32,856 nucleotides of DNA from Williamsia sp. (GTDB lineage: Bacteria; Actinomycetota; Actinomycetes; Mycobacteriales; Mycobacteriaceae): assembly GCF_016462415.1 (NCBI RefSeq), contig NZ_JAEMTF010000052.1:1-32856 (forward strand), in the 5' to 3' direction. The notes under the pieces are model-generated. The model was not told the DNA's origin. It was given only the letters and a program-made list of their open reading frames with translations, and ran no database searches. Shown here piece by piece: positions 31,330 through 32,856 of this stretch (position 1 is its first letter; each line of letters begins with the position of its first letter). The translations under genes and the position numbers were made by a program.

Positions 31330-32769
31330 CTACAGGATCGGCGCTGGCGCGTAGCTCGCTGCGTCCGGATACCGCGCGACCAACGTCCCGACCGCGTCGA
31401 CCACGTCGGCCACCTGCTGTTCGGCGGCCCCGATGAACGCGGCCTTGTCGGCGAGCGCGGCGTCGAGCGCGGCCCGGTCCAACGGGAGCCGGTCGTCGGC
31501 GGCGAGACGGTCGATGAGGTCGGGCTCGCGACCCTGCTCACGCATCGCGAGTGCGACGGCGACCGCGTTCTCCTTGATCGCCTCGTGCGCGGTCTCGCGT
31601 CCCACGCCCGCACGCACGGCGGCGATGAGGACCTTGGTGGTCGCGAGGAACGGCAGGTAGCGCGCGAGTTCCTTCTCGATCACGGCCGGGTACGCACCGA
31701 ACTCGGCCAGCACGGTCAGGAAGGTCTCCATCAGCCCATCGATGGCGAAGAACGCGTCCGGCAGCGCGACGCGGCGCACCACGGAGCAGAACACGTCTCC
31801 TTCGTTCCATTGCGCGCCTGCGAGTTCGGCGGCCATGGAGCCGTACCCGCGCAGGATCACCGCGAGGCCGTTGACCCGCTCGCAGCTGCGGGTGTTCATC
31901 TTGTGCGGCATCGCCGAACTGCCCACCTGGCCGGGCTGGAAGCCCTCGGTGACGAGTTCGTGTCCCGCCATCAGCCGGATGGTGTGCGCCAGCGACGACG
32001 GGCCCGCGGCGACCTGCACCAGCGCCGAGACGACGTCGTGGTCGAGTGAGCGCGGGTAGACCTGCCCCACCGAGGTCAACGCGTGCGAGAAGCCCAGGTG
32101 CGCAGCGACCTTCGACTCCAGCTGCGCCAGCTTCGCGGTGTCGCCGTCGAGCAGGTCGAGCATGTCCTGCGAGGTGCCCATCGGCCCCTTGATACCGCGC
32201 AACGGGTACCGGTCGATCAGCTCGCGCAGCCGCGTCAGCGACACCAGCAGCTCGTCGGCGGCCGACGCGAAGCGCTTGCCCAGCGTGGTGGCCTGCGCGG
32301 CGACGTTGTGGCTCCGTCCGGCCATCACCACCGACGAGTACTCCGCTGCACGGTCGGCCAGACGGGCCGCAACGGCGACACCGTGGGCGTGCACGTGCTG
32401 CAGCGACCGCAGGATCTGCAACTGCTCGACGTTCTCGGTGAGGTCGCGGCTGGTCATGCCCTTGTGGATGTGTTCGTGGCCGGCGAGGTCGTTGAACTCC
32501 TCGATGCGCGCCTTCACGTCGTGCCGGGTGACCCGTTCGCGGTCGGCGATCGACGCCAGGTCGATCTGGTCGACGACGCGCTGATAGTCCTCGATGACAC
32601 CGTCGGGCACATCGACACCGAGTTCCCGCTGCGCCGAGAGCACCGCAATCCAGAGCTGACGCTCGAGGGAGATCTTGTGCTCGGGCGACCACAGCGACAC
32701 GAGATCGGCCGATGCGTAGCGGCCGGCCAGGACATTGCTGATGCGGGGTTTGTCAGACACGCCGCTCAT
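31330..32769 (-). CDS. purB: adenylosuccinate lyase
   Basis: PurB removes fumarate from SAICAR and from adenylosuccinate. From ATG 32769 the product is 479 residues and fits the fumarase/aspartase superfamily: early NVLAGRYASADLVSLWSPEH, DVKARIEEF, GMTSRDLTENVEQLQI (substrate loop with catalytic His region), GRSHNVAAQATTLGKRFA, and the signature GSSAMPHKMNTRSCERVNGL with the catalytic Ser. GTG 32760 is an alternative start. The open frame continues upstream to 32820, but that part is translated repeat DNA (RTSTGQL heptads) and is excluded. The leader consists of a 21-bp repeat array, which is unusual for a housekeeping gene. Confidence 0.97.
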   Translation of the reverse strand: MSGVSDKPRISNVLAGRYASADLVSLWSPEHKISLERQLWIAVLSAQRELGVDVPDGVIEDYQRVVDQIDLASIADRERVTRHDVKARIEEFNDLAGHEHIHKGMTSRDLTENVEQLQILRSLQHVHAHGVAVAARLADRAAEYSSVVMAGRSHNVAAQATTLGKRFASAADELLVSLTRLRELIDRYPLRGIKGPMGTSQDMLDLLDGDTAKLAQLESKVAAHLGFSHALTSVGQVYPRSLDHDVVSALVQVAAGPSSLAHTIRLMAGHELVTEGFQPGQVGSSAMPHKMNTRSCERVNGLAVILRGYGSMAAELAGAQWNEGDVFCSVVRRVALPDAFFAIDGLMETFLTVLAEFGAYPAVIEKELARYLPFLATTKVLIAAVRAGVGRETAHEAIKENAVAVALAMREQGREPDLIDRLAADDRLPLDRAALDAALADKAAFIGAAEQQVADVVDAVGTLVARYPDAASYAPAPIL

Positions 32770-32779
32770 TCTGCCCTGC

Positions 32780-32856
32780 TGCCCAGTCGACGTCCGTAGC
32801 TGCCCAGTCGACGTCCGCAACCGCCCAGTCGACGGGGTTACGTGCCCAACTGACGG
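32780..32856 (-). repeat. third 21-bp array in the purB leader, cut by the window edge
   Basis: GCCCA recurs at 32781, 32802, 32823 and 32844, exactly 21 bases apart. The first two units share CCCAGTCGACGTCCG; the third is intermediate. The fourth, at the edge, contains on the minus strand the exact canonical core CAGTTGGGCACGTAAC of the arrays around the DUF559 gene. So one array grades from a diverged type to the canonical type. It begins 11 bases before the purB start codon and is oriented like the right array. It continues outside the window. Confidence 0.85.

Noticed and set aside
32770-32820. Upstream extension of purB
   Set aside because: The extra codons are the 21-bp repeats in translation (RTSTGQL heptads) and do not resemble PurB.

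Overview
The window is GC-rich, gene-dense DNA from an actinomycete, most likely a Gordonia-like member of the Mycobacteriales. The signs are strong G/C third-position bias, many GTG starts, ATGA stop/start overlaps, and a purine-gene neighbourhood (purB, purC, ptrB-type peptidase, EmrB-type transporter, purS, purQ, M18 aminopeptidase) that resembles the Mycobacterium tuberculosis Rv0777-Rv0800 region as I remember it. I see no rRNA, tRNA or CRISPR array. Coding density is very high and no gene-free stretch exceeds 300 bases.

Left part (1-12.65 kb): the 5' end of an alpha/beta hydrolase; a large LuxR-family ATPase regulator; a tightly linked pair made of a LamG-like lectin-fold protein and a Vps62-like protein; a DUF1772 membrane protein and an NmrA-type NAD(P)-binding protein, divergent from a cupin/AraC regulator; a DUF2231 membrane protein; a two-domain VOC protein with a TetR regulator directly downstream; and two tandem class-2 lipases.

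Middle (12.7-19.5 kb): an ECF-type sigma factor gene overlaps a gene for a three-domain VOC protein with a short DPFxALR-type N-terminal extension. Convergent to it is a catabolic-looking operon: SCP2 carrier, cytochrome P450, short-chain alcohol dehydrogenase, aldehyde dehydrogenase, 3Fe-4S ferredoxin. It is divergent from a TetR gene, and a near-perfect 20-bp palindrome lies between the two. The parts suggest hydroxylation of a hydrophobic substrate followed by alcohol-to-aldehyde-to-acid oxidation.

Right part (19.5-32.9 kb): purS-purQ-aminopeptidase operon, DUF2334 deacetylase-like protein, glutathione peroxidase, MarR-MFS efflux operon, S9 oligopeptidase with purC, Rdx-DinB pair, ArsR-AHSA1 pair with a 30-bp palindromic operator, and purB.

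The most unusual structure lies between the MFS gene and the S9 peptidase gene. A gene for a predicted DUF559/Vsr-like nuclease is bracketed by two arrays of the same 21-bp repeat in opposite orientations. A third array with the same 21-bp period, grading from a diverged unit to the canonical unit, forms the leader of purB and runs off the window. This looks like an uncharacterised repeat-associated nuclease element, comparable in layout (not homology) to REP/RAYT systems.
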